A stretch of DNA of 64,000 nucleotides from Streptomyces musisoli (GCF_016741855.1 NZ_JAERRH010000002.1:620001-684000), one strand, 5' to 3'; shown: positions 16,693-25,687, counted from the stretch's first letter. A program made the numbers and translations. The notes: generated by a model not told the origin, from the sequence alone.

Positions 16693-17589
16693 TCAGCAGG
16701 AGAGGTTGCCGCCGGTCGGGACACCCAGGATCGAAGCGAAGTTCTGGTACGAGTTGATCCGGCTCTGCACCTGGGCCGGGTTCCTGCCGTTGCACTCGAG
16801 CGAGCCGTTGATGCTGCGGATGGTCTCGCCGAAGCCCGCGCCGTTGACCATCGCGTTGTGCGGGGTCATGGTGCCGGGGCCGTTCTGGGTCATCCAGTAC
16901 CAGATGCCGGTCTTCCAGGCCACGGCCGGGTCGGTCTGCACCAGGTTGGGGTTGTGCAGCAGGTCGATGCCGAGCGCGTCGCCCGCCGCCTTGTAGTTGA
17001 AGTTCCAGCTCAGCTGGATCGGACCGCGGCCGTAGTACGCGGCCTGGCCTGCCGGACAGCCGTACGGCTGCGTGCTGTCGCAGTAGGTCGGGTAGTTGGC
17101 GGTGTTCTGCTCGACGACGTAGACCAGGCCACCCGTCTCGTGGCTGACGTTGGCGAGGAAGGCGGCCGCCTCCTGCTTCTTGACCGTGTCGCTGCCGGTG
17201 TTCGCGAACGCCGGGTAGGCGCTGAGCGCCGCGGTCAGGCCGGAGTAGGTGTAGAAGGAGTTCCGGTTCGGGAACATCTGGTTGAACTGGGCTTCGGAGA
17301 CCACGAAACCACCCGGATTGGGCGGCGGGGTCGTGCCGCCGCCGCAGACGCCCTGGTCGGCCCAGACACCGGAGCCGCCGGTGGAGGGTGTCTCGCCCTG
17401 CGTCCACCACTTGGCCTGCCAGTTGTGGCCGTTGTACGAGGCGGACATGCCGCCGGTGTAGACGGCGGAGGCCGAGTAGGGGGTCGCGCAGGTCGCGGCG
17501 TACGCGGGGGACGCGAGAGGAACCAGAGCCATGAGTCCGACGATGAAGGCCACCGAGGCCAACATCGCGATGATTCGACGCTTGAACAC
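16693..17589 (-). CDS. Secreted GH19 chitinase with N-terminal chitin-binding module
   Basis: A 298-residue precursor. A signal peptide (about residues 1-31, ending ASPAYA) is followed by a CBM5/12-type chitin-binding domain (AVYTGGMSASYNGHNWQAKW, residues 42-68) and a Pro-rich linker. The GH19 catalytic domain runs from about residue 94. Catalytic glutamates are seen in SHETGG (Glu151) and VVEQN (Glu160), and the signature YYGRGPIQLSWNFNY is present. It hydrolyses chitin outside the cell with inversion. The GTG start has AGGAG upstream. A DasR-like site precedes the gene, indicating control by N-acetylglucosamine metabolism. Confidence 0.93.
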   Translation of the reverse strand: MFKRRIIAMLASVAFIVGLMALVPLASPAYAATCATPYSASAVYTGGMSASYNGHNWQAKWWTQGETPSTGGSGVWADQGVCGGGTTPPPNPGGFVVSEAQFNQMFPNRNSFYTYSGLTAALSAYPAFANTGSDTVKKQEAAAFLANVSHETGGLVYVVEQNTANYPTYCDSTQPYGCPAGQAAYYGRGPIQLSWNFNYKAAGDALGIDLLHNPNLVQTDPAVAWKTGIWYWMTQNGPGTMTPHNAMVNGAGFGETIRSINGSLECNGRNPAQVQSRINSYQNFASILGVPTGGNLSC

Positions 17590-17640
17590 GTGCCACTCCT
17601 GGTGGGGGTTGGAAGTGGGACCGTCCGCACTCAATCGAAT

Positions 17641-17652
17641 TGGTCCAGACCT
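17641..17652. promoter_or_regulatory. DasR-responsive element / chitinase promoter repeat
   Basis: TGGTCCAGACCT lies 52 bp upstream of the chitinase start. It is the element known from Streptomyces chitinase promoters and matches the DasR operator core TGGTCTAGACCA with two changes. Repression relieved by amino-sugar phosphates is expected from knowledge of DasR. Confidence 0.7.
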
Positions 17653-18162
17653 GTCAAGGGATATGAGCGCTGGAGGAGTTGAGGATCAGCGTCTGCCGCG
17701 CAGTGCCCCCTCCCTCGACGGCGAGTCCCTGCCTCGTGGGGAGTTCCGACTCCGCGACGGGTCCGACGGGGGGCCGGCCCACCAACGGCTGAAGCGGCCC
17801 GCGTTCCATTCGGCGTTCCAGGCGGGATACGTCGCCGCAGGTCACACCGCATTCCACCATTCCAGCGTCCCGGAGTCGCCGGTCGGGCTGGCGGCTGGGA
17901 CGACCAGCGCCGCAGGGTTGATCCGTCCGGTCGGCCCGCCACCACCCCGGTGACGTGTCGCCAGGACGTTCGTCCGTGGTCCCGGCGTCGCGAGCCCCCG
18001 GCTCATCGGTCCGACCCGGCGCCATGCATCCCGGCACATCCGTCCGGAATCCGGCGCCATGAGTCCCGGACTCGTCCGTCCGTGGGACCGGTGCCATGGG
18101 CTCCCGGACGATCCCTTGTCAGGCACCACACTCCGCACCACTGCACAGAAAGCAGTTCATCC
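17653..18162. other. Intergenic region without a supported gene
   Basis: Open frames here lack start signals and coding character. The segment at 17990-18095 holds three imperfect copies of CCGGCGCCATGNNTCCCGG. The end of the region presumably carries the promoter for the secreted DUF4232 gene. Confidence 0.5.
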
Positions 18163-18720
18163 ATGCGCAAGTTCAACCGCTTCACCACCCCTGCCGCGGC
18201 TCCGTCCGTTCTCGTCGCCGCGCTGGCGCTGGTCGGCGGACTGGCGGCGGCCCAGTCGGCCGAGGCCGCCCCCGGCAAGGCAGCCAAGGCCGCCACGATC
18301 AACGCCTGTTCCACCGCTCAGACCAAGTTGACGGTCACCCAGGTGACGCGGCCCATCAACCACCTGCTGCTCAAGGCCACCAACACCGGCACCCAGCCGT
18401 GCAACGCCTACGGCGCCCCCTACCTCAAGGCCGGGGCAGATGCCCAGGCTGCCGTGGCGTGGAACGACGCCACCGTCCCGCAGGCGGTGGTCACCCTCGC
18501 TCCGGGTGAGTCCGCCTACGCGGGCATCACGACCTCCACGCCCGACGGGGTCGAGGGCTACACGGCGAAGACGCTCGGTGTGTTCTTCTCCAACCGGGCG
18601 ATGAACGGCTCGGTCGGCGCCGAGAAGACGCTGAAACTGCCCGGCGACGGGGTCTACTTCAACAGCGCCGCCACCGTCACCTACTGGCAGGACAACGTCG
18701 ACAACGCGCTCTTCGACTGA
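18163..18720 (+). CDS. Secreted DUF4232 domain protein
   Basis: A 185-residue protein with a signal peptide (SVLVAALALVGGLAAAQSAEA, cleavage near residue 35). A DUF4232 beta-sandwich domain follows: INACSTAQTKLTVTQVTRPI, then LLLKATNTGTQPCNAYGAPY and VVTLAPGESAYAGITTS. The conserved cysteine pair of the family is present. These exported actinobacterial proteins have no established function. The ATG at 18163 directly starts a proper signal peptide, and no Shine-Dalgarno is strong. Confidence 0.85.
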   Translation: MRKFNRFTTPAAAPSVLVAALALVGGLAAAQSAEAAPGKAAKAATINACSTAQTKLTVTQVTRPINHLLLKATNTGTQPCNAYGAPYLKAGADAQAAVAWNDATVPQAVVTLAPGESAYAGITTSTPDGVEGYTAKTLGVFFSNRAMNGSVGAEKTLKLPGDGVYFNSAATVTYWQDNVDNALFD

Positions 18721-18957
18721 GTTCCGGCGCGACCGCGAGCGGCTGGAGAGGAAGGCGGCCCGGTCGTCGGCCCTGCGGTGGCCGGGTGATGCTGCCCGGG
18801 GGCGTAGCGATGCGCGAAGTTCCGTACGGGGGGGGAGTCGGTCGGGCGGCCAGGGAGTCGTACGCCTCTGGTACGCGCGTGTGGCGCATGGGTAGCCTTT
18901 GCGAGCGGGTTGTCCGGTCCAGTCGGGAGAGGGCAGACGTCGCGGGGGGAACGACGC

Positions 18958-19482
18958 ATGCGTACGGTCTTGACAGTGCAGGCGGCTGGGCGCCCGGACG
19001 GCGTCGAGGAGCTTCGGGGCTGGCTGCTGAACGAGCCGGAACTGCGCGGACGCATCGTCCGGCAGCGGCCTACGGCGGAGCCACCGGGTGCCATGGGGCC
19101 GGCCACCGACGCCCTGGTCGCCCTCCTGGAGCCGGGAGGTGTCGCCGCCGTGTTCGCCGGGGCGGTCGTCGCCTGGGTGCAGAGCCGACGCGGCAACCAC
19201 ACCGTCAGCATCACCCGGGCGGACGGCACGACCATCGAGATCTCGACGCGGCAGGCCCGCAACCTCAGCCCACAGGAACTCGCCGACCTGGCCGAACGCC
19301 TGGCCGGGCCAGCGGGCGGGGAGAACGGCGGGGGCCACGCGGAGCCGCCCGGCGAGGAGCGACCGCAGGGGAGCGGGCCAAGTACCCACCGGGGCCCGGG
19401 CAGCCGGCCGCCGGGTGGGACGGGCGAGGGCCGGGGCGACCGCCGGCCGGGCGGGACCGGCGGAGGGGACCTGTCGTCGTGA
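18958..19482 (+). CDS. EACC1 (effector-associated constant component 1) protein
   Basis: A 174-residue protein. The N-terminal domain matches EACC1: VLTVQAAGRPDGVEELRGWL, a hydrophobic helix at about residues 58-75 (GGVAAVFAGAVVAWVQSRRG), then HTVSITRADGTTIEISTRQA. The last 60 residues are Gly/Pro/Arg-rich and probably disordered. EACC1 was named from comparative genomics of predicted biological conflict systems, where it accompanies varied effectors. The stop overlaps the start of the caspase-STAND gene (GTGA), so the two are co-translated. GGGGGAA precedes the ATG. The biochemical role of EACC1 is not established. Confidence 0.8.
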   Translation: MRTVLTVQAAGRPDGVEELRGWLLNEPELRGRIVRQRPTAEPPGAMGPATDALVALLEPGGVAAVFAGAVVAWVQSRRGNHTVSITRADGTTIEISTRQARNLSPQELADLAERLAGPAGGENGGGHAEPPGEERPQGSGPSTHRGPGSRPPGGTGEGRGDRRPGGTGGGDLSS

Positions 19483-22400
19483 CCGACGGGCCGGCGCTCG
19501 ACGGCGCGCGGGCCGTGCTGATCGGCACGGGCACGTTCGCCGCCGAGTCGACGTTGTCCCCACTGCCCTCCGTCGACGCCACCCTGGACGATCTGCGGCA
19601 CGCCCTGCACGAGGTCTGCGGCCTGCCGACCGAGCGGATCACGAGAGTCCCGGCCGGGGCCGCCTCCGCCGAGATCGTGACGGCCGTGGAACAGGCGGTC
19701 GACGGAGCGACCGGCCCCGTGCTGCTCCACTACGCCGGACACGGCCTCCTCGGCCCCGGCGACGAGCTGTACCTGGCCACCTGCCTCAGCTCCTCCGACC
19801 GCAGCGTCGCCGACGCCGTCCCCTACCGGACCCTGCGCGACCTCCTCGGCGAAGCGTCCCAGGGCAGCCTCGTCGTCCTGGACTGCTGCTTCTCGGGGCG
19901 GGCCCGGGTACCCCGGGGCGACGGCGCCTTCGGGCGGCCGCTCGCCTCCGCCCGGCCCCGCGGCAGCTTCCTCCTCACGTCCGCCTCGCAGTACGAGCTG
20001 TCCTTCGCACCGAAGGGCGAGCGGTACACCCTCTTCAGCGGGCGGCTGCTGCGGCTGCTCACCGAGGGCGATCCGGCCGGACCGCTGTGGCTGACCGCCG
20101 ACCGCCTCCATGCGGCGCTGGAGCGGGAGTTCGCCGACGACACGCGTGTCAGGCCCGCCCGGCAGAGCGACGGCACCCTGGGCGGTCTCGTCCTCGCCCG
20201 CAACCGCGCCTACCAAGCCCCGCATACGATCGCTGCGGCAGAGCCACCGGCCGACGTACCGTGCCCCTACCCCGGCCTCGCCGCGTTCCGCGCGGAGGAC
20301 AGCGCCCACTTCTTCGGCCGCGACGACCTGGTGCAGCGCCTGCTGGAGGCCGTCGGGTCCCACCCGGCGGCCGAGGACGGCACCGGAGGGACGACGGCCG
20401 GGCCCGACGACGGTGACGACGGCGGCTCGGCCGGGCCGGTGGTCGTCGTCGGTGCCTCCGGGGCCGGCAAGTCGTCCCTGCTGCGGGCGGGGCTGCTCGC
20501 CGGGCTCGAGCGGCGGCAGGCGGCCGGCGACGACACGGCACCCTGGCCCGCCCTGCTCGTTCCTGCCCCCGGCCCCCATCCGATGCACCTCCTGGCGAAA
20601 GGCTGGGCGCGAGTCACCGGACGCGAGACACACGACGTGCGCACGCAGCTGGAGGCAGGCGTCTTCCCGCCGCCGCTGGGCGGGCGGCCCGCGTGCCGGC
20701 TGCTGGTCGTCGACCAGTTCGAGGAGCTGTTCACACACTGTCACGACACCGGGGAACGTGCCGCGTTCGTCGCCACCCTGGCGGGCGGCGGCCCGGGCCC
20801 CCGCCCCCGGGTCGTCCTCGGACTGCGGGCCGACCACTACGGCAGCTGCCTCGCCCACCCCGAACTCGAACGGGCTCTGAAGCACGGGCAGGTCATCGTG
20901 CCGCCGATGCGGGAGCGGGACCTGCGCGCCGCGATCGAGCAGCCCGCCGCCGCGGCCGGGCTCACGCTGGACAGGGGCCTGGCCGACCGGCTCCTGAACG
21001 ATCTGAGCGAGTCAGGCCCCGGCGACGACGACACCGGCGCACTGCCCTTCCTCGCGCACGCCCTGCGCGAGACGTGGCTGCGGCGCAGCGGCGCCCGGCT
21101 CACCCTCACCGGGTACCAGGCCACCGGGGGCATCCGTCGGTCGGTGGCCACCACCGGCGAGGACCTGTACCGGGCGCTCGACGACGACGGCCGTAGGACT
21201 CTGCGCGAGCTGCTGCTGCGCATGGTGCACCTGCCGCCCGAGGGCACCGGCACCTCGGTGGTCATCCGTCACCCGGCCCCGCTCACCGGTCTGCTGGACG
21301 GGCTGCCGCCGGGCGCGCGGGAGATCCGCGACCGGCTGGCCGACGCCCGGTTGATCACCGTGGGCCACGACAGCGCGCAGATCGCCCACGAGGCGCTGCT
21401 GCGGGCCTGGCCCCGGCTGCGCGAGTGGATCGGTCAGGACGCCGCCGCCCTGCTGCTGCGCCAGCAACTGCGCACCGCCGCCGACGAGTGGCACACCGCC
21501 GGACGCGACTCCGCCTTCCTGCTCCGCGGCAGCCGGCTCCAGGCGGCGTTGCAACTGCGCCGCTCCGACGGTCTGGGGCTGCCGGGAGAGCGGGAGTCGG
21601 CGTTCCTGGCGGCCAGCGAGGAGGCGGCGGAGAGCGCGCGGCGCGGGGCGCGGCGCCGAGTGCGACTGCTCCAGTCGGCGGTCGTCGCCCTCGTCGTGCT
21701 GCTCGTGGCGTCGGTCACCTCGGCCGTGGTCGCCGTACGGCAGGCGGACACCGCCAGGGAACAGCGCACAAGTGCGCAACGGCAGCGCGAACTGGCCACC
21801 TACCGGGCGCTGCTGGCGGAGGCGCAGAACCTGCGGGACACCGATGCGCGCAGCTCCCTGGAGCTGGGTCTGGCCGCGCATGCGCTGCGTCCGTCGGGGG
21901 AGTCCCGGCGAGTGATCTTCGAGACGCTCCACGAGAGCCCCTTCCGTGGCCGCACCCTGCTGCCGTCGCGGGGCCGGGACGCGGTTCTCGCGCCCGACGG
22001 GCGGACGCTGGCCCTGCTGGGAGACAAGGGCGCCGCGACTCTGTGGGACGTGGCCCCCGGCTCCGCCCGGCGCAGCCCCCTGGCCCGGCTGAACTGCGCC
22101 CGCTCCGCACGCGAGACCTTCTCCTTCGGTGGCCCGGGCGGACGCATCCTGGCCGCCCGGTGCACCGACGACGACAGGGTGACGCTGTGGGACCTCGAAG
22201 ACCTGCGCACCGGCACCGCTCCACGGCGGCTCGCCACGCTCGACGCCGGGGCCGCGAGTCTGCCGGGTTCGCTGGACGCACTGGCACTGAGCGGCGACGG
22301 CAGGACGCTGGCCGCGACCGGCTGGTGGGACGAGAAGAACGCGGAGGCGGCGGCGCGGAGCGGGGCCACGCTGGTTCTCTGGGACGTCTCCGACCCCGGC

Positions 22401-24173
22401 CGGCCCAGGAGACTGTCGGTCACCAAAGGCGTCTACGAGGCGGACAGCGTGGCCTTCGCCCCCGGCGGCCGTACGCTCGCCACCGCGTCCGATTTCGTCC
22501 GCAGCCGCAGCGGCCGCCTCGACGTCGGTGACAACTACACGGTCAGCGGTGTGCGCACCTGGGACGTCTCGAATCCCCGCCACCCCCGCCGCGGGGGCCG
22601 TGTCATCGGGTCGAACGGCCTGCTGCGGTTCAGCCCGGACGGCAAGGTCCTGGCCACGGTCGACGGTCGCGCCGCCCGGCTCATAGACCTCTCCGAGCCG
22701 CTGGACCCCGTCCGGCTGGCCGAGTGGCCGCTCTACACCGACGAGGTGAAGGGGTTCGCCTTCTCACGGGACGGAACCAGGCTGGCCGCAGCCGGCGCGG
22801 ACGGCACGGTAGGCGTCTGGGACGTCCACGACCGGCGCTCCCCTCGGCAGCAGGACCGGCTGGTGGGTCACAAGAGCGTACGGACGAAGATCGACTCCGG
22901 CGTCGACGTCGATGCCCTGGCCTTCGGGCCGGACGGGCGCACCCTGGTCTCCGTCAACACCTTCGCCGCTGAGCAGACGGAAGTCATCCACTGGAAGCTG
23001 GGCAGCGCGCAGAAGGCCCATGTCGTGGGGAAGCTGCCGAACGACGGCTCGACGTCGCGCCTGGCCCTGACGCCCGACGGCAGGACGCTGGCCGTCGGCG
23101 GGATCACCGACGTCCACCTGTGGGACATCACCGATCGCACCCACCCCAAGGCGCTGGCATCGCTCACCGGCCCGCACAGCATCGTCGACGACATCGCCAT
23201 GAGCAGTGACGGCACCCTGCTGGCGAGCGTCCACGTGGGCGGCCAGGTCGTGCTGTGGAACGTGGCGGACCGCACCCGTCCGCGCATCGTCGGCCGCATG
23301 AACAGCCAGGCGTCGTACGCGCACGAACTCGCCTTCGCCCCCCGAGCGCCGCTCCTCGCCGTCCGCAGCGAGAGCGACGGAACCGAGAACCTCACCCTGT
23401 GGAACGTGGCCGACCCGGCCCGGCCGAAACGCACCGCCCACGTGCCCCAAGTGGGTTCCCTCACCGACATGTCGTTCAGCCCCGACGGCCGCCACCTGGT
23501 GATCGACATGGACCGGCCCCTGTGGAACGCCGACCTGTGGGACGTGTCGGCCGGCCCCAAGGCCTTTGTCCGGCTGGACCCCAGGAGCGTCAATCCGTAC
23601 AGCGACCGGGCCGCGACGTACAGCGTGTACGGCGCGACGGCGTTCAGCCCGGACGGCGGCACGGTCGCCATCGCCGGCGCGGGCGTCAGCAGCGTCTCGG
23701 AGCCCCGCCGCACGCTGGCGCTGTTCGACGTGCGGGACCCCCGCCATCCCCGCCCGCTTGGCAGCGTCGCCCCCGAGGACGAGAAGGAGGTCACCTTCCA
23801 GCGCGCCGCTTTCGACCCCGGCGGCAGCCTGGTGGCCGGCGCGGGCCGGGACGGCGCCGTCTGGATGTGGAGCGTGGGCAACCGCAGGGAACCGCACCTG
23901 GCGACGCTCCTCGCCAGGCACCCCGAGGACGTGTCCGACCTGCTCTTCGGCCGGGACGGACACACCCTGGTCACCGCCAGCGGGAGGAACGTCTTCCTCT
24001 GGGACCTCGGCGACGAGCCGGAGACCGCCGCCGACACCATCGGCATGGCCTGCCGTGTCGCGGGCGGTGACCTGCTCGAATGGGAGTGGTCGGTGTACGC
24101 GCCCGACGTGCCCTACCGCCGCTCCTGCCCTGTCCGCGGCCGGGCACACCCGGGTGGCACACCCGGCGGATGA
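19479..24173 (+). CDS. Caspase-like peptidase / nSTAND1-type NTPase / transmembrane / WD40 conflict-system protein
   Basis: A 1,564-residue multidomain protein from the GTG at 19479 (GGAGGGG upstream). Residues 5-245 form a caspase-fold peptidase with catalytic His88 (LLHYAGHG) and Cys137 (VVLDCCFSG). Residues 262-700 are a STAND NTPase: entry motif CPYPGLAAFRAEDSAHFFGR, Walker A GASGAGKS (325-332) and Walker B LLVVDQFEE (408-416). At about 728-752 there is one strongly hydrophobic helix (SAVVALVVLLVASVTSAVVA). From about 815 on, degenerate WD40 blades form one or two propellers (LALSGDGRTLAATG-type and LWDVSDPGRPRRL-type). By analogy with STAND proteins, the propeller would sense a ligand, the NTPase oligomerise, and the caspase cleave targets, giving defence or programmed death. 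EACC1 is its coupled partner. Confidence 0.88.
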   Translation: MTDGPALDGARAVLIGTGTFAAESTLSPLPSVDATLDDLRHALHEVCGLPTERITRVPAGAASAEIVTAVEQAVDGATGPVLLHYAGHGLLGPGDELYLATCLSSSDRSVADAVPYRTLRDLLGEASQGSLVVLDCCFSGRARVPRGDGAFGRPLASARPRGSFLLTSASQYELSFAPKGERYTLFSGRLLRLLTEGDPAGPLWLTADRLHAALEREFADDTRVRPARQSDGTLGGLVLARNRAYQAPHTIAAAEPPADVPCPYPGLAAFRAEDSAHFFGRDDLVQRLLEAVGSHPAAEDGTGGTTAGPDDGDDGGSAGPVVVVGASGAGKSSLLRAGLLAGLERRQAAGDDTAPWPALLVPAPGPHPMHLLAKGWARVTGRETHDVRTQLEAGVFPPPLGGRPACRLLVVDQFEELFTHCHDTGERAAFVATLAGGGPGPRPRVVLGLRADHYGSCLAHPELERALKHGQVIVPPMRERDLRAAIEQPAAAAGLTLDRGLADRLLNDLSESGPGDDDTGALPFLAHALRETWLRRSGARLTLTGYQATGGIRRSVATTGEDLYRALDDDGRRTLRELLLRMVHLPPEGTGTSVVIRHPAPLTGLLDGLPPGAREIRDRLADARLITVGHDSAQIAHEALLRAWPRLREWIGQDAAALLLRQQLRTAADEWHTAGRDSAFLLRGSRLQAALQLRRSDGLGLPGERESAFLAASEEAAESARRGARRRVRLLQSAVVALVVLLVASVTSAVVAVRQADTAREQRTSAQRQRELATYRALLAEAQNLRDTDARSSLELGLAAHALRPSGESRRVIFETLHESPFRGRTLLPSRGRDAVLAPDGRTLALLGDKGAATLWDVAPGSARRSPLARLNCARSARETFSFGGPGGRILAARCTDDDRVTLWDLEDLRTGTAPRRLATLDAGAASLPGSLDALALSGDGRTLAATGWWDEKNAEAAARSGATLVLWDVSDPGRPRRLSVTKGVYEADSVAFAPGGRTLATASDFVRSRSGRLDVGDNYTVSGVRTWDVSNPRHPRRGGRVIGSNGLLRFSPDGKVLATVDGRAARLIDLSEPLDPVRLAEWPLYTDEVKGFAFSRDGTRLAAAGADGTVGVWDVHDRRSPRQQDRLVGHKSVRTKIDSGVDVDALAFGPDGRTLVSVNTFAAEQTEVIHWKLGSAQKAHVVGKLPNDGSTSRLALTPDGRTLAVGGITDVHLWDITDRTHPKALASLTGPHSIVDDIAMSSDGTLLASVHVGGQVVLWNVADRTRPRIVGRMNSQASYAHELAFAPRAPLLAVRSESDGTENLTLWNVADPARPKRTAHVPQVGSLTDMSFSPDGRHLVIDMDRPLWNADLWDVSAGPKAFVRLDPRSVNPYSDRAATYSVYGATAFSPDGGTVAIAGAGVSSVSEPRRTLALFDVRDPRHPRPLGSVAPEDEKEVTFQRAAFDPGGSLVAGAGRDGAVWMWSVGNRREPHLATLLARHPEDVSDLLFGRDGHTLVTASGRNVFLWDLGDEPETAADTIGMACRVAGGDLLEWEWSVYAPDVPYRRSCPVRGRAHPGGTPGG

Positions 24174-24302
24174 GCCATCGCCCAGAGCGCCCCGGCGCCG
24201 GAATCGCAAGGTCAGCGCGGCCTACCGATTCGGCGGTTCGCGGGATACCCCTGGAAGGGCGGCCTCCGACCGAGGCCGATTCCTCCGTGGAAGGAGTTCA
24301 CC

Positions 24303-25172
24303 GTGGACGGATGGTACGTGGACGACCGCTGCACGAACTGCGATGTGGCCCGGCAGTTCGCGCCCGAGCTGATCGGAGAGGTCGACGGTAAGTCGCGGAT
24401 CCTGCGCCTGCCGGCCGATGACGCGGAGAACCGGCGGTTACACGCGGCGGTCTTCGCCTGCCCCACGCGCTCGATCCGGCCGGTCACCGGCCGCGCGGAC
24501 CAGGCACTCGACCCGTTCCCGCTGGCCCTGGACGGCGGGGTGCTGATCTGCGGGCACAACTCGACGCACAACGCGGGCGCCAACTCCTACCTGCTGCTGC
24601 GGCCGTCCGGCACCGCCATGATGATCGACACACCCCGCTGGAGCCGTGAACTGGCCGACCGCTACACGGCGTCCGGCACCGTCACCGACGTACTGCTCAC
24701 CCATCGCGACCACGCCGCCCACGGCCGCCGCTACGCCGACCACTTCGGGGCACGGCTGTGGATCCACGAGGGCGACCTCGACGCCGCACCGGACGCGGAC
24801 CAGGTGATCCGCGGCCGCGATCCGCTGGAGATCGCCGAGGGCGTCACGGTCCACCCCCTCCCCGGACACACCCGCGGCAGCGTCCTCTATGTGGCCGACG
24901 ACCGCTACTGCTTCAGCGGTGACAGCTTCTACTGGTCGCGTACGACCGGTGACCTGGAAGTCGCCGAGAGCGTGACCTGGTACTCCATCGAGGAACTGGC
25001 CGACTCCCTGGCGAGGACGGTGGGAAGGCTGCGGTTCGAGTGGGTCCTGCCGGGCCACGGGGACCGGCGCCGCCTGCCGGCCGACGAGATGTCCCGGCGC
25101 CTGCACGGCCTGACGGAACGCACCCGCCTGCTGCGTCCGCGCCCCGTCGACTTCACGGCCCTCCGCTGGTGA
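24303..25172 (+). CDS. Ferredoxin-like / metallo-beta-lactamase-fold fusion protein
   Basis: A 289-residue protein. The first 60 residues resemble a ferredoxin half: Cys10 and Cys13 in CTNCDVARQFAP and Cys53 in CPTRSI. The third cysteine of the usual CxxCxxC is replaced. Residues 75-270 are an MBL-fold hydrolase-like domain with LLTHRDHAAHG (a variant of HxHxDH lacking one histidine), LPGHTRGS, CFSGDSFYWS and VLPGHGDRRRLP. The degenerate metal site suggests altered metal binding or redox chemistry. GGAAGGAG precedes the GTG start. It follows the STAND gene by about 130 bp in the same direction, and a functional link is not shown. Confidence 0.75.
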   Translation: MDGWYVDDRCTNCDVARQFAPELIGEVDGKSRILRLPADDAENRRLHAAVFACPTRSIRPVTGRADQALDPFPLALDGGVLICGHNSTHNAGANSYLLLRPSGTAMMIDTPRWSRELADRYTASGTVTDVLLTHRDHAAHGRRYADHFGARLWIHEGDLDAAPDADQVIRGRDPLEIAEGVTVHPLPGHTRGSVLYVADDRYCFSGDSFYWSRTTGDLEVAESVTWYSIEELADSLARTVGRLRFEWVLPGHGDRRRLPADEMSRRLHGLTERTRLLRPRPVDFTALRW

Positions 25173-25251
25173 CGGAAGCAGTACCCGGCGAAGGAGATCA
25201 CCCTCCGGGAGGCATCAAGGTCCGTGGACAGGTGAGGAGTTGGGGGGCGGT

Positions 25252-25263
25252 AACCGGCCGGTT
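25252..25263. promoter_or_regulatory. Perfect palindrome upstream of a small secreted protein gene
   Basis: AACCGGCCGGTT is a 12-bp perfect dyad 58 bp before the start at 25322, within the presumed promoter. A regulator site is possible, and no specific regulator is recognised. Confidence 0.35.
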
Positions 25264-25321
25264 CAAAGGAGTTTGTAAGATCGACTTCGACCAACGCACG
25301 CTATCTGGGGGAAAGATACCC

Positions 25322-25630
25322 ATGACCAAGCGCTTTTCCGCCCTGGCCGTCTCCGCGGTCATCGCCGGAGGTTTCCTGATGACCTCGGTGCCCGCGCACG
25401 CCGCCACGTCGGCCGGCCACGGCGCGGTCGTCTCCAAGGCCGCCGTCACGTGCAACAAGGGCGAGATGCGTCAGCAGATCGCCAACCTCAAGCGCAAGGC
25501 CGCGCAGCTGAAGCAGCTGGGTGAGCCCGCGGCGGCCAGGAAGGCGCTCGACCAGGCGGCCGCGATCCAGCGGAGGCTGGACGCGTGCATCAAGGCCGAG
25601 GACGAGGCCGCCAAGCCGTTCCCCGGCTAA
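25322..25630 (+). CDS. Small secreted helical protein (102 aa)
   Basis: It has a clear signal peptide MTKRFSALAVSAVIAGGFLM up to the AHA-A cleavage site near residue 28. The mature part is about 74 residues, highly charged and helical (MRQQIANLKRKAAQLKQLGE, then ARKALDQAAAIQRRLDACIK), with two cysteines. A short coiled coil is likely. I do not recognise a named family. GGGGGAAAG lies before the ATG. A strong hairpin follows the stop, so it is a monocistronic unit. Confidence 0.75.
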   Translation: MTKRFSALAVSAVIAGGFLMTSVPAHAATSAGHGAVVSKAAVTCNKGEMRQQIANLKRKAAQLKQLGEPAAARKALDQAAAIQRRLDACIKAEDEAAKPFPG

Positions 25631-25646
25631 GTCCCGGGTTCCCTGT

Positions 25647-25687
25647 GTGGCGCCGCCCGCCCCGTTTCCACGGGTGGGCGGCGCCAC
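25647..25687. terminator. Hairpin terminator after the small secreted protein
   Basis: GTGGCGCCGCCC and GGGCGGCGCCAC pair perfectly over 12 bp, with a further partly paired section and a short loop, 17 bp after the stop. The right arm is duplicated again at 25711-25728. Confidence 0.75.

Noticed and set aside
17654..18097. Minus-strand 147-codon frame upstream of the DUF4232 gene
   Set aside because: It is generated partly by GGCGCCATG repeats, with no recognisable domain and no start signal.
18157..20885. Long minus-strand frames opposite the EACC1 and caspase genes
   Set aside because: These are common antisense frames of high-GC genes with no start signals or domains.
21012..22583. 523-codon minus-strand frame opposite the WD40 region
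   Set aside because: It is a shadow of the repeat-coding strand, with Gly/Arg/Gln-rich composition and no motif.
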